51,342 nucleotides of DNA from Bacteroidota bacterium (lineage in GTDB: Bacteria; Bacteroidota; Bacteroidia; Sphingobacteriales; Sphingobacteriaceae): positions 1-51,342 of the forward strand of contig JARKUW010000062.1 of NCBI GenBank assembly GCA_029851965.1. Direction: 5' to 3'. Below, one piece after another: positions 1-8,571 of the stretch (positions within the stretch are counted from its first letter, which is position 1; the number at the start of each line of letters is the position of its first letter). The notes below the pieces were generated by a model. The model had not been told where the DNA came from. It did not search any database and saw nothing but the letters and a program-made list of their open reading frames with translations. The position numbers were made by a program, and so were the translations under genes.

Positions 1-1019
1 TAGGAGATGGAGGGGATGGCACCGGGCATCTGATTATAGATAGATGTAAGGGTACCCTTGTGCGGGTTCCTGTTCACGATCCACTTGGAAGATCAATGGA
101 GGCTACCTTTGGCTTGATAGATGACGGAAAAACCGCAGTCATTGAGATGGCTGATGCTTCAGGAATACATTTGCTGAAGCCTGCTGAGCTGGATCCTTTA
201 CGTGCAACATCCTTCGGTACAGGGGAACTGTTACGGGCCGCACTTGACCATGGGGTGAAGAAAATTATCATTGGAATGGGGGGCTCGGCAACGGTTGACG
301 GTGGTACCGGGATGTTATCCGCCCTTGGTGCCCGTTTTCTGCGGGCAGACGGACAAGAACTGGACATGTTGCCGGCTGCACTTTCTTCGCTGACAGAAGT
401 TGATCTGTCTGGGTTGGACCGAAGAATTTTAGATTGTGAGGTTGTGGTGCTTTGTGATGTCGACAATATGTTGCTGGGGGAGCAGGGGGCGGCCGCAGTG
501 TTCGGCCCGCAGAAGGGCGCTACAGCGTCTGCGGTGCAGCAACTGGATGGTGGACTAGCGGTGCTTTCAGCTACTGCTGTGCAGCAACTCGGACGAGATA
601 TGGCTTCAGTAAAATATGGTGGAACTGCAGGAGGCGCTGCTGCGGGACTGTATGCTTTTGTAAGTGCGAAGCTGGTGAACGGTATCGATCATTTTCTGGA
701 GCTCACAAACTTTGATGCTGCGCTGGAGAAGGCCGATCTGGTGATTACCGGAGAAGGTAGTCTGGATGCACAGACATTGCAGGGAAAAGGTCCTTTCGGG
801 GTTGCATGCCGTGCGAAGCAGAAGGGCTTGCCGGTTATTGGTATTGCGGGGAAGGTGCCGTTGGAACAAAATCTGGCGTTACAGGCGTATTTCGACGTGC
901 TGCTGCCTCTTGGGCATGAGCCGCTCGATCTGCACAGCGCATTGGCCTATACGACGGCCAATTTGATACGGACAGGGGAGAGCCTTGGCAACTTATTGGT
1001 TCTGTTGAACCACCATTAG
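1..1019 (+). CDS. glxK: Glycerate kinase, 5'-truncated by window edge
   Basis: The enzyme phosphorylates D-glycerate to a phosphoglycerate, feeding glyoxylate/serine breakdown into glycolysis. The frame is open from base 3 and reads GDGGDGTGH, which matches the conserved N-terminal SDGGEGT motif of the GarK/GlxK family, so the gene starts outside the window. About 339 residues are visible of the usual 375-380. A GTG at 60 is an internal codon and not the start. Further family signatures are the segment around GMGGSATVDGGTGML and, near the C-terminus, ITGEGSLDAQTLQGKGP, with GIAGKVP after it. The downstream neighbour is convergent and overlaps the last 27 bases. No terminator hairpin is seen after the stop. 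I am sure of the family; whether the product is 2- or 3-phosphoglycerate cannot be read from the sequence. Confidence 0.93.
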   Translation, partial: GDGGDGTGHLIIDRCKGTLVRVPVHDPLGRSMEATFGLIDDGKTAVIEMADASGIHLLKPAELDPLRATSFGTGELLRAALDHGVKKIIIGMGGSATVDGGTGMLSALGARFLRADGQELDMLPAALSSLTEVDLSGLDRRILDCEVVVLCDVDNMLLGEQGAAAVFGPQKGATASAVQQLDGGLAVLSATAVQQLGRDMASVKYGGTAGGAAAGLYAFVSAKLVNGIDHFLELTNFDAALEKADLVITGEGSLDAQTLQGKGPFGVACRAKQKGLPVIGIAGKVPLEQNLALQAYFDVLLPLGHEPLDLHSALAYTTANLIRTGESLGNLLVLLNHH

Positions 1020-1154
1020 TTGTTTGTTGGTTTTCAACTCCACCTGCTCATTCTGAGCGGGGCTCTCTGCACGGGTTCCAAATGTAAGCACCATCATGAT
1101 GAAAACAGGAATCAACAGCAGGATAAAGGGCGAGATATTTGACAGGCGTTTCAT
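993..1154 (-). CDS. Small single-pass membrane protein, function unknown
   Basis: This 53-residue product starts MKRLSNISPF, has one strongly hydrophobic segment (about residues 8-26, rich in Ile, Leu, Val, Met and Phe), and ends in a polar Gln/Asn-rich tail. I chose the ATG at 1154. An in-frame ATG eight codons upstream (1178) would add a polar stretch before the Lys-Arg that normally precedes a membrane helix. The gene runs convergent to glycerate kinase and overlaps its last 27 bases. Nothing identifies a function. It could be a small envelope or stress peptide. The arrangement of positive N-terminus, membrane helix and polar tail argues for a real gene, but its shortness and its overlap leave doubt. 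Confidence 0.5.
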   Translation of the reverse strand: MKRLSNISPFILLLIPVFIMMVLTFGTRAESPAQNEQVELKTNKQLMVVQQNQ

Positions 1155-1245
1155 AATCGTTTCGTTTTGATGAAACAAATAGAATAATAAAATCAGGGTG
1201 TCTAAAATGTATTAGACCAAGCACACGATCTTCTAGATAAACGGT

Positions 1246-1316
1246 TGAAAATGGTAGTTTTGTCGAAAACTGCATTTCGCAGGCGTTCGTCGGATGAAAA
1301 TGGCAGTTCGTCGAAA
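1246..1316. repeat. Imperfect direct repeat upstream of the LytS-LytR genes
   Basis: TGAAAATGGTAGTT at 1246-1259 recurs as TGAAAATGGCAGTT at 1295-1308 (13 of 14 identical, 49 bases apart). In both copies GTCGAAA follows, after a 2-base length difference. The first copy also forms a small hairpin, AGTTTT-GTCG-AAAACT (1256-1271). The repeat lies in the 353-base gene-free stretch 1155-1507. LytTR-type regulators bind direct repeats containing GTT, so a regulator site is possible, but the spacing is wide. Confidence 0.5.
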
Positions 1317-1322
1317 GCGATA

Positions 1323-1369
1323 CCTGCTGAAACATACTTTGAGTTACTTTGGATGTGGAATTCAGCAGG
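1323..1369. repeat. 9-bp perfect inverted repeat in the lytS upstream region
   Basis: CCTGCTGAA at 1323-1331 is matched by TTCAGCAGG at 1361-1369, with a 29-base spacer. Inside the spacer lies TTACTTTG (1344-1351), seven of eight matches to the Bacteroidota -7 box TAnnTTTG. The element could be an operator flanking a promoter or a leader hairpin. Apart from this and the direct repeat before it, I see nothing else in 1155-1507. Confidence 0.4.
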
Positions 1370-1507
1370 GTTTACGACTTACAAATCGGTGAAAAGGTTA
1401 TAACCGCTTGTCAGGCATGCAAACAACATGTGCTTAGAAACAAGTCCGCAACTTGCACTTGAAGACCCGGAGGATGCATCCGGTATCCATTAAAAAAGAA
1501 TACACAA

Positions 1508-2542
1508 ATGAAAGATAAAGGTCCCTTAGTTGTTCATCTTGTTTTCTGGCTGTTCATCGTCGCGCTGTGTATACTGGCGATTATCAACAGTAAGGAGTCG
1601 GTTACCCCGTATGAACTTCTGGTTGAATTTGGTTATTACAGCATCATCAATGTATCGCTGTTTTACATCAATTATACATTGCTTATTCCTCAGCTGATTA
1701 AGGTAAGAAAGATGTACCTGTGGTATGTGTTGTCTATCACTGTACTGATTATCGTGATGGGTTTCATAAAAACAGTTATCGCGAGTTTAAACAGCGATAT
1801 CATGCTGACTTTCACCAACCCCCAAAGTCATAGTCGGGAGTCGGTCAATATCACGACTTACGCCATAAAAACGGTGTTCATTTCCGGATTCTTCATTGTC
1901 ATTGGTTCCCTTCTGAAGTTTGCGATAGATTGGTTCGCAAACGACAGAATCCAGCGTAATCTGGAAAGTGAGAAGAAGGATATGGAGCTTCAGTTCCTTA
2001 AGTCGCAACTTAATCCGCACTTCCTGTTCAATTCCCTGAACAACATTTACTCGCTGGCTTATCAGAAGTCTGACAAGACCGCTGATGCCGTACTGAAGCT
2101 CTCGGAAATCATGCGGTATATGATTTATGAAAGTAACGACAGCTGGGTGTCCCTTAGTAAGGAAATCGAGTATGTGAAAAGTTTCATTGAACTGCAGAAG
2201 CTTAGGTTTAAAGATGGGGCGGCGGTAGAGCTTAGCTTGAATGGGGAGATAGACAATCAGCATATCGTTCCTTTCATTCTGATCTCCTTTGTGGAGAATG
2301 CTTTTAAACACGGCGTTGCAAATGATCCGAAGGATCCGATAAAGATTAACATCATCGCGAACCAGAAGATCCTGCACTTCAGCGTTACCAACAAAAAGAA
2401 CACACACAACAAGGATGAGGTAGGCGGAGTAGGTTTAAACAACGTAGAACGCCGTTTACAGTTGCTTTACCCGGACAGATATAAATTAAATATCGTAAAT
2501 TCGGCTACTCACTACACCAGTGAATTAATGCTTGATATATGA
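1508..2542 (+). CDS. Sensor histidine kinase, LytS/YehU family
   Basis: This is the membrane sensor of a two-component system. Four hydrophobic segments (about residues 7-27, 43-62, 70-92 and 118-139) form the sensor and are followed by a short coiled linker. The His_kinase core starts at QLNPHFLFNSLNNI, with His171 the likely phospho-acceptor. The ATP-binding part shows ENAFKHG (263-269) and the glycine box GVGLNN (307-312). The length of 344 residues is normal for Bacteroidota LytS-like kinases without an added periplasmic domain. The stop overlaps the response-regulator start in ATGA, so the two are translationally coupled. The stimulus is unknown. The 350-base upstream region holds repeats that may be control sites. 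Confidence 0.92.
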   Translation: MKDKGPLVVHLVFWLFIVALCILAIINSKESVTPYELLVEFGYYSIINVSLFYINYTLLIPQLIKVRKMYLWYVLSITVLIIVMGFIKTVIASLNSDIMLTFTNPQSHSRESVNITTYAIKTVFISGFFIVIGSLLKFAIDWFANDRIQRNLESEKKDMELQFLKSQLNPHFLFNSLNNIYSLAYQKSDKTADAVLKLSEIMRYMIYESNDSWVSLSKEIEYVKSFIELQKLRFKDGAAVELSLNGEIDNQHIVPFILISFVENAFKHGVANDPKDPIKINIIANQKILHFSVTNKKNTHNKDEVGGVGLNNVERRLQLLYPDRYKLNIVNSATHYTSELMLDI

Positions 2543-3282
2543 CGAAATTAAAGTGCATAGCGGTTGATGATGAGCCATTGGCCCTCGATATCATTGAGGA
2601 TTATATTTCCAAAGTTCCCTTTCTTGAACTTGTAAAACGCACTGAGGATGCGATTGAAGCCTTGCAATTGGTTCAGGCAGGGGGCATAGACCTGGTATTT
2701 CTGGATGTTCAGATGCCGGAGCTTACCGGTATTCAGTTTTTAAAGATCGCCGGAGGTAAATGCAGTTATATCCTCACCACTGCTTATTCCCAGTACGCAT
2801 TGGAAAGCTACGATCTAAACGTATCCGACTACCTGCTTAAACCCATTCCATTCGACAGGTTTTATAAGGCGGTGGAGAAGGTACGTAATCAGGTTAAGGT
2901 CACTGCCGCTGTTGTTGCTGAACCCTTACCGGTAGTGGCGGTGCCGCAATCGCTACAACCCGTTCAGGATTTCATCTTTGTGAAAACAGAACATAAGATC
3001 CAGAAGATAGAACTGGATGATATCCTGTACATCGAAGGGTTGAAAGATTACATTTCCATTTTTACCAGATCTGAACGGGTGATTACGCTGCAGAACATGA
3101 AAAAGATGGAAGAGACATTGCCATCCAGTCAGTTCATCCGGGTGCACAAGTCGTACATTATTGCCCTTGATAAGATTGAGAGCATAGAAAGGAGCCGCAT
3201 CAGCATTTGCAGCAAAGTGATTCCGATTGGCGATACCTACCGGGATGAATTCTTTAAAAGAATTGACAGTAACAATATCTGA
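2539..3282 (+). CDS. Response regulator, LytR/AlgR (LytTR) family
   Basis: This DNA-binding partner of the upstream kinase has an N-terminal receiver domain (about 3-118) with acidic residues Asp10 and Asp11, phospho-acceptor Asp56 in FLDVQMP and the conserved Lys101 (LLKPI). A Val/Ala/Pro-rich linker (120-143) leads to a LytTR DNA-binding domain (about 145-247) with the typical segments DILYIEGLKDY and FIRVHKSYI. Translation is coupled to the kinase by a 4-base overlap. The gene ends only 5 bases from the convergent plsC stop, and no terminator hairpin is visible between them. Target genes are not known. Confidence 0.93.
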   Translation: MTKLKCIAVDDEPLALDIIEDYISKVPFLELVKRTEDAIEALQLVQAGGIDLVFLDVQMPELTGIQFLKIAGGKCSYILTTAYSQYALESYDLNVSDYLLKPIPFDRFYKAVEKVRNQVKVTAAVVAEPLPVVAVPQSLQPVQDFIFVKTEHKIQKIELDDILYIEGLKDYISIFTRSERVITLQNMKKMEETLPSSQFIRVHKSYIIALDKIESIERSRISICSKVIPIGDTYRDEFFKRIDSNNI

Positions 3283-3287
3283 TCAGT

Positions 3288-4025
3288 TCAAATACTTTGT
3301 TTAAGCACCTTGCGGATAGCATCTTCAGCTTCCCGGGTGATCTCTTCCGGATTTTTGCCTGTGGTATCAATCGGCGGCAAGGCCGTCCATTTCAGCTGTT
3401 CGCCGACACTTAAGGGATAGGTGCCGTACTGAACCACTTTCCAGGAGTTTTCGACTGCCACAGGGACAATAAGCGCGTTTGGTGCTGTTTTCAACAATGT
3501 TGCAATGCCCCCGACCTGAAAAGGCTTAAGTTTTCCATCTTTCGCCCGGGTTCCTTCCGGAAATATTACTGCAGACCAGTTATTTGCTTTAAGGCGGCGC
3601 CCCAGTTTTAGAATCTCTCCAACAGCCTGCTTGCTGTCCTTACGGTCAATGTTGGCGCCACCCCCATACTTCAAATTGAATGATATAGAAGGGATACCTT
3701 TGGTGAGTTCTATCTTGGAGATAAACTTAACGTGGTGTTTGCGTAAATACCAGAAGAATGGAGGGATATCATACATGCTTTGGTGGTTCGCAATAAATAT
3801 CTTCGGGCAGTCTACCGGCAGATCCTGTTCATTGATGAATGTGGTTGTATTGCCTAAAAAGAACTGACAGTAGGTTAGAAAAAAATTGAGGTAGTCTACG
3901 GATTTCTTATGTGCCTGATACCCGAAACGGTAGCATATCCATTGTATCGGCTGGAAGATCAGCATGGATAAAAAGAAGAATATATAGAAGAATGGGCTTA
4001 AGATATATCCCAGAATTTTGTTCAT
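3288..4025 (-). CDS. plsC: 1-acyl-sn-glycerol-3-phosphate acyltransferase (PlsC family)
   Basis: The protein is predicted to transfer an acyl chain to lysophosphatidic acid, making phosphatidic acid at the cytoplasmic membrane. An N-terminal hydrophobic region (about 7-33) anchors it. The catalytic HX4D motif is NHQSMYD (His81, Asp86), and the phosphate-binding motif is FPEGTR (155-160). A VPVAVENSW motif (188-195) is also typical. The length of 245 residues is normal. It lies 10 bases downstream of the Nudix gene and probably shares its transcript. The family also contains lyso-lipid acyltransferases with other acceptors, so the exact substrate is inferred. Confidence 0.9.
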   Translation of the reverse strand: MNKILGYILSPFFYIFFFLSMLIFQPIQWICYRFGYQAHKKSVDYLNFFLTYCQFFLGNTTTFINEQDLPVDCPKIFIANHQSMYDIPPFFWYLRKHHVKFISKIELTKGIPSISFNLKYGGGANIDRKDSKQAVGEILKLGRRLKANNWSAVIFPEGTRAKDGKLKPFQVGGIATLLKTAPNALIVPVAVENSWKVVQYGTYPLSVGEQLKWTALPPIDTTGKNPEEITREAEDAIRKVLKQSI

Positions 4026-4035
4026 AAATAAGGGC

Positions 4036-4590
4036 TTAAATTTTACCTTCCAGAATAAGAATGTGGGTTTTGAGAATCCCGGCGACGCTCATGCTGTCTG
4101 TGATTTCTCCATTTAAAACCATCTCATAAGCGTCTGAGAATTTTACTTTGCGGACGATAAGCTGTTCCGTTTCTTCCGGTTCAGATGCGCCATAGGTCAG
4201 GCCTTTGGCAACATAGATAATGGAACGTTCGTCACTTACCGAATTGCTGAGGTGCATGTGTTGAATTTCCTGCCAGCTGGAAGCCTTCAAGCCGGTTTCC
4301 TCCATCAATTCCCGTTTTGCGCCTTCCAGCGGATCATCTGTTAAGAGGCTCCCGCCTTCCGGAATTTCCCAGCTATACGCATCCAGGGGAAAGCGGTATT
4401 GTCCAACCAGCCAGGTGTTGTATGCTTCATCTAAAGGAATGATGCCAATCGCCAGGTTCTTGAAATGGACCTTGCCGTAGATGCCGTTCCCCCCCGAGGG
4501 GTTGATAACCTTGTATTCCGTCAGACCAATCCAGTTGTTTTCATAGATATTACTGCTGTCTGTGATTTTCCAGGGGTTGCTTTCTTCCAT
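4036..4590 (-). CDS. Nudix hydrolase, probably ADP-ribose pyrophosphatase type
   Basis: Nudix enzymes cleave nucleoside diphosphates linked to another moiety. This 184-residue protein has the Nudix box at residues 79-101, ending RELMEETGL. The first glutamate of the consensus GX5EX7REUXEEXGU is replaced by Asp85, while the metal-binding REUXEE core is intact. The segment YRFPLDAYSWEIPEGG before the box resembles ADP-ribose pyrophosphatases. It is first in a two-gene minus-strand unit with plsC. Upstream, TATCTTG lies 5 bases before the ATG and resembles a shortened -7 box. The substrate is an inference. Confidence 0.87.
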   Translation of the reverse strand: MEESNPWKITDSSNIYENNWIGLTEYKVINPSGGNGIYGKVHFKNLAIGIIPLDEAYNTWLVGQYRFPLDAYSWEIPEGGSLLTDDPLEGAKRELMEETGLKASSWQEIQHMHLSNSVSDERSIIYVAKGLTYGASEPEETEQLIVRKVKFSDAYEMVLNGEITDSMSVAGILKTHILILEGKI

Positions 4591-4644
4591 GGGCGCAAGA
4601 TACGAAATTCTGGAACTCTGAAATTACCTCAGCAGCGCAGAAAC

Positions 4645-7143
4645 TTAGAATGGCTCCTCATCAGAACGTTGTTCCTGCTGCTCTGCTTTCTTGGGTTTTT
4701 TAGACATAAAATCAGTTTTCCCGAACCGGTAGGAGAAGGTAAGGTTACCCATTCGTCCCTGCATATACCGTTGAAAATCTACAACTGACGTGGTACCCTG
4801 CGTAACCATGCTCCATTTCCGGGTGTTGAACACGTCACGCACGTTTAAACTAAGCGTCGCTTTGTTGTTGTAAAAACTATATCTGGCACCTCCATCAACG
4901 CCATACATCGCATTTCTTTTTCCTTGTGCCATTACCTCAGGTGCACGGTAGTCTGCGCGGATCTGCAGGGTAATTTTATGTGGAAGTGTGATGTTGTTCG
5001 TCAGGTTTGCATTCCAGCTGAATCCGGAGTTCTCTATGATGCCGAATTCCGGGACGCCCTTAATTTTACTCTGGTATAAATTCACATTCGCAGTGAAGTT
5101 CCATGTTTTTAAAACGTCAACCTTACTGATCAACTCCAACCCGCTGGCAGTATTGCGCGTTAAGTTCTGGGGAGTGGTGAGCGAAACACCATTCACATCC
5201 GGCTCGGAACGTACCCGCTGAATGACATCGTTTGTCAGCCGGTAATACACAGAGGAAATCAGGGAAACCTTAGACCAGTACTGACTGTACCCCAGTTCAA
5301 AGGCATGTACGTCTTCCGGTTTTAGATTGGGATTACCCTGCCTGAAGTTCAAAGGATCTGACGCGTCTATATACGGGTTTGTGTCCCATCCCCTTGGACG
5401 GTTCACCCTACGGCTATAGCTCAGCTGAACCTGCCGGGCATCGGAGATTTTCTCCGTTAAGTAGATGCTTGGATATAGCCTGGTATAGGCGATCTTCCCT
5501 GGTGTATACACGAGGTCATTGCCACGATTAAAGACCCCTGAATTGGTATTCAGGCTTGCATCCTCTCCACGCAAACCGATCTGGTAGCCAAAGCTCTTGA
5601 TCTGATTGGAATAGTTGGCGTACAGTGCGTGGATTTGCTCCTTAGAGTCAAAAGCGTTGGTCAGTGCGAAATCGCGGTCATATGCCCCGGTGATGCTGTT
5701 TAGTAAAAATGCGGAAGTCTTGTTGTCTGCGAGATTGATCTGGCTGCGGTATCCCGCTTCCACTCTTCCTGCTTTGCCGATCGGGAGTGCATAATCTGCC
5801 TGCACATTGTAGTTGGTATTGTAACCCGCGCCATTGTTCCGCTGCGAGATCAGTTGATCCACCTCCTGGCCGTTGAGGTTGTAAATATCGGTGTTGTACG
5901 TTTGAAAGTTCTCATTCGTTCCCTGCGAGAATCCAAAGTTGAATGTCAATAGCTCCTTCGGCTTCTTCAATTTCTGTTCGAAGTCCAGATTCAGGCTATA
6001 GCTTTCTCCGCTGCGATCGTTGTTGTTGATCCTGTTGCTTAACTGCACGGCCTCTCTTGCGGCATTCAGCTGATTGATGGTCAATGTTTCGTTGTTCTGA
6101 TTGTCCCGGATGTTAAAGCCACCGGAAAAGCTAAGCGTACTTTTGGGTGCCAGATAGTAGTCTATGCCTGCCTTAACATTGTGGCCTTTGTCCTGCGATT
6201 CTGATTCCGTATTCTGATCCGCGAAAACAGTGGGATTGATTTCCGTTGCGTTCAGATACCTGATGTTGTTGTACCCGCCCCCGATGCGGTTTCCTGAGCG
6301 GAAGCTGTAGTTTCCATATAGATTGACCTTATCGTTCTGGAAGCTCAGGCTGGTGTTGGCGTTGTAGTTGTTCCGGTTTCCTGCCGTGAGGCCCAGGTTT
6401 CCATTCAGTCCCAGCTTTTTATTCTTCTTAAGTATGATGTTGATGATTCCCGATTGTCCTTCCGCATCATATCTTGCGCTAGGGTTCGTGATGACCTCCA
6501 CACTTTCGATTGAACTTGCCGGTATAGACTGGAGGATCTGCGCCACGTTGCCGCCTGCAATTAAAGATGGCTTCCCATCAATTAGAACCTTCACGCCTGC
6601 AGAACCCCTTAAGCTCACATTTCCGTCGATATCCGTCTGAACGGAAGGTACATTTTGTAGCAGGTCAGTTGCAGATCCGCCTTCACTCACCAGGCTCTGA
6701 TCTACGGAGAAGACCTTTTTATCGATACCAAGCTGCATTGCGCTCTTCTGTCCGGTGATAACCACTTCATTCAATGCCATCCCATTTGCCGGTTTCATCC
6801 GGATGGTGCCCAGGCTGATCGTACTGCCGCCCAAAACTCTGATGGAGTCGCGGACCATTGTCTGATAACCAACATAACTGATTTTGAACGTAAATACACC
6901 TGCAGGGATATTGGCGATGGTCAGATTTCCGTCCGCATCTGTCTGGCCAACTTTAACCGTTGCATTGGTTTTTTTATTGAGCACGACCGCTGTTGCAAAC
7001 GGTACCGTCTGATTGTTTGCGGCGTCAAGAACTTTACCTGTGATCTTGGCGGTACCTCCGGTCTGCGCACTTAATTTTAAGGAAATCAGGGAAATTACGA
7101 GGAATAGGGAAAGAAATCTGGCTACAACTTGGTTCATCAACAT
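4645..7143 (-). CDS. TonB-dependent outer-membrane receptor (OMP_b-brl_3 type)
   Basis: This is an outer-membrane barrel expected to import, or bind, an unknown substrate with energy from TonB. A signal peptide (to about residue 27, ...LKLSAQ) is followed by a carboxypeptidase-like regulatory Ig fold (about 32-115), a plug domain (about 140-235, with SLRGSAGVKVLIDGKP and the VEVITNPSARYDAEGQSG region), and a long beta-barrel with many alternating aromatic strands to residue 832. The C-terminus after the last strand is a charged tail. The first ATG is at 7143 and another in frame at 7137; either gives a plausible signal peptide. No SusD-like lipoprotein lies next to it, so it is not a typical polysaccharide-utilisation pair. 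TTACTTTG, a near match to the -7 box, lies upstream. Confidence 0.9.
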   Translation of the reverse strand: MLMNQVVARFLSLFLVISLISLKLSAQTGGTAKITGKVLDAANNQTVPFATAVVLNKKTNATVKVGQTDADGNLTIANIPAGVFTFKISYVGYQTMVRDSIRVLGGSTISLGTIRMKPANGMALNEVVITGQKSAMQLGIDKKVFSVDQSLVSEGGSATDLLQNVPSVQTDIDGNVSLRGSAGVKVLIDGKPSLIAGGNVAQILQSIPASSIESVEVITNPSARYDAEGQSGIINIILKKNKKLGLNGNLGLTAGNRNNYNANTSLSFQNDKVNLYGNYSFRSGNRIGGGYNNIRYLNATEINPTVFADQNTESESQDKGHNVKAGIDYYLAPKSTLSFSGGFNIRDNQNNETLTINQLNAAREAVQLSNRINNNDRSGESYSLNLDFEQKLKKPKELLTFNFGFSQGTNENFQTYNTDIYNLNGQEVDQLISQRNNGAGYNTNYNVQADYALPIGKAGRVEAGYRSQINLADNKTSAFLLNSITGAYDRDFALTNAFDSKEQIHALYANYSNQIKSFGYQIGLRGEDASLNTNSGVFNRGNDLVYTPGKIAYTRLYPSIYLTEKISDARQVQLSYSRRVNRPRGWDTNPYIDASDPLNFRQGNPNLKPEDVHAFELGYSQYWSKVSLISSVYYRLTNDVIQRVRSEPDVNGVSLTTPQNLTRNTASGLELISKVDVLKTWNFTANVNLYQSKIKGVPEFGIIENSGFSWNANLTNNITLPHKITLQIRADYRAPEVMAQGKRNAMYGVDGGARYSFYNNKATLSLNVRDVFNTRKWSMVTQGTTSVVDFQRYMQGRMGNLTFSYRFGKTDFMSKKPKKAEQQEQRSDEEPF

Positions 7144-7307
7144 ATACTTTTACAGTTACTCTATACAAGGCAGACAAAGTAACGGCAGCAAAGTTTAACA
7201 TGAACGCTGGTAACTATTTTATTACAGCGGTTTAAGTGTTAATTCAGGTAATATTCTTGTTAAAGAAAAGGAGGAAGTTTTTTGCCAGACGATAATAGCA
7301 TCCAAGG

Positions 7308-7589
7308 CTAATCTACGGTCACGGTAAGTCCTTCCTGCTGGAGAATTTTACGGTAGATTTCCATTTCGGTAAACGATCCTTCAAGAACAGCACATTTGCC
7401 TTTGTTGTGAACTTCCCAGGCAATCCTTTCCGCCTGGCTCTCTGAATAATCGAGGTACTTCATCATACAAAATATCACATGCTCAAAAGTGTTTACATCA
7501 TCGTTCCACAAAATCAACCTATGGGATGTTTTGATAGCGCTTAGAATCTCTTCCAATGTAAATGTTTCTTCTTTCGTTTCAGTCGACAT
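7308..7589 (-). CDS. clpS: ATP-dependent Clp protease adaptor ClpS
   Basis: ClpS delivers N-degron substrates to the ClpAP or ClpCP protease in the cytoplasm. The 93-residue protein has a short flexible acidic N-terminus, then LILWNDDVNTFEHVI, the conserved substrate-binding stretch with the Asn-Asp pair. After it come CMMKYLDYSESQAERIAWEVHNKGKCAVLEG, including the Val-His-Lys-Gly segment typical of the family, and a C-terminal helix. The length is normal. It stands alone, with gene-free flanks of about 100-165 bases. The promoter box lies only 4 bases before the start codon. Confidence 0.95.
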   Translation of the reverse strand: MSTETKEETFTLEEILSAIKTSHRLILWNDDVNTFEHVIFCMMKYLDYSESQAERIAWEVHNKGKCAVLEGSFTEMEIYRKILQQEGLTVTVD

Positions 7590-7593
7590 ACTA

Positions 7594-7601
7594 CAAAAAT
7601 A
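7594..7601 (-). promoter_or_regulatory. Candidate -7 promoter box of clpS
   Basis: On the minus strand TATTTTTG fully matches the Bacteroidota -7 consensus TAnnTTTG and ends 4 bases before the clpS ATG. Transcription would then begin at or very near the start codon (a leaderless message). No clear TTG box is seen at 17-23 bases upstream, so this is tentative. Confidence 0.4.
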
Positions 7602-7693
7602 AGCTTAATTAGAATAATGTTCCAGTTAAAGTTTATTTTGCTTCCACAATCCATTCTTCTGGCGTCTGAATTGGCATGGAAAGATACTTTCTG

Positions 7694-8569
7694 TTAGCTT
7701 CCCTTACTCGCTCGGGTCATTTGCTCCAGCATGTCCCACATTTCGCCCGGAATGGCCTCCAGTCCGTTAAACTGACCCGCGCCCTGCAGCCACTCACCGC
7801 CGTCAATGGTAATTACCTCTCCGTTGATGTATCCCGAAAAATCACTGACCAGAAATGCAGCCAGGTTGGCAAGCTCCTGATGGTCGCCCACACGTTTCAG
7901 GGGTACCCTGTTTTTGAAGTCAAACTTCTCCGCCAGATCTCCGGGCAACAACCGTTCCCATGCACCCTTCGTCGGGAACGGCCCCGGGGCGATCGCATTT
8001 GTTCGGATGCCGTACTTACCCCATTCCGCAGCCAGGGACCGCGTCATGGCCAACACGCCGCCTTTTGCACAGGCAGAAGGCACAACATAAGCCGAACCGG
8101 TGAAGGCGTAAGTCGTGACGATATTCAGGATACTTGCGGTCTGTTTTTCTTTAATCCAGTGCTTTCCAAAGGCTAAAGTACAGTTTACAGAACCTTTCAA
8201 TACGATGTCGATGATGGAAGAAAAGGCATTCGCAGACAGCCGCTCTGTCGGAGAGATGAAATTCCCCGCCGCATTATTGATCAGGCTATCTACCTTACCG
8301 AAGGCTTTCAACGTCTCTTCCAGCACATGTTCCACCTGGTTGTATTCCCGTACGTCGCATGCCACAGCAAGCACCTTTCCACCCGTAAGCGTCTCCAGCT
8401 CCCGCGCAGTCTGCTCAATTACATCCAGCTTTCTGCTGGTGATGACCAGGTTTGCACCCAGCTGAAGAAAGTACGTTCCCATGGCTTTACCGAGCCCGGT
8501 TCCGCCACCTGTGATCACAATTGTCCGGCCTTTCAGCGCATCATCTCTTAACATCGGTTGGTTGTACAT
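7694..8569 (-). CDS. 2,4-dienoyl-CoA reductase-like SDR oxidoreductase (DECR1 type)
   Basis: The enzyme is predicted to reduce 2,4-dienoyl-CoA with NADPH during breakdown of polyunsaturated fatty acids. It is a 291-residue classical-fold SDR with TGGGTGLG (20-27) for cofactor binding and NNAAG (98-102). The usual YxxxK is absent: Ser165-Lys169 stands there, and the likely catalytic Tyr154 lies 15 residues before Lys169. As I recall it, human mitochondrial DECR1 has exactly this spacing (Tyr199, Ser210, Lys214). The stretch FVVPSA-like/AEWGKYGIR also mirrors DECR1. Its start lies 2 bases after the stop of the isomerase gene, so both probably act in one pathway. It could also be annotated simply as an SDR or FabG-like protein. 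Confidence 0.8.
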   Translation of the reverse strand: MYNQPMLRDDALKGRTIVITGGGTGLGKAMGTYFLQLGANLVITSRKLDVIEQTARELETLTGGKVLAVACDVREYNQVEHVLEETLKAFGKVDSLINNAAGNFISPTERLSANAFSSIIDIVLKGSVNCTLAFGKHWIKEKQTASILNIVTTYAFTGSAYVVPSACAKGGVLAMTRSLAAEWGKYGIRTNAIAPGPFPTKGAWERLLPGDLAEKFDFKNRVPLKRVGDHQELANLAAFLVSDFSGYINGEVITIDGGEWLQGAGQFNGLEAIPGEMWDMLEQMTRASKGS

Positions 8570-8571
8570 CG

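Noticed and set aside
1246..1316. Classical LytTR binding pair with about 12-base spacing
   Set aside because: The GTT-containing copies are 49 bases apart and match the published consensus only in part, so I list them only as a repeat.
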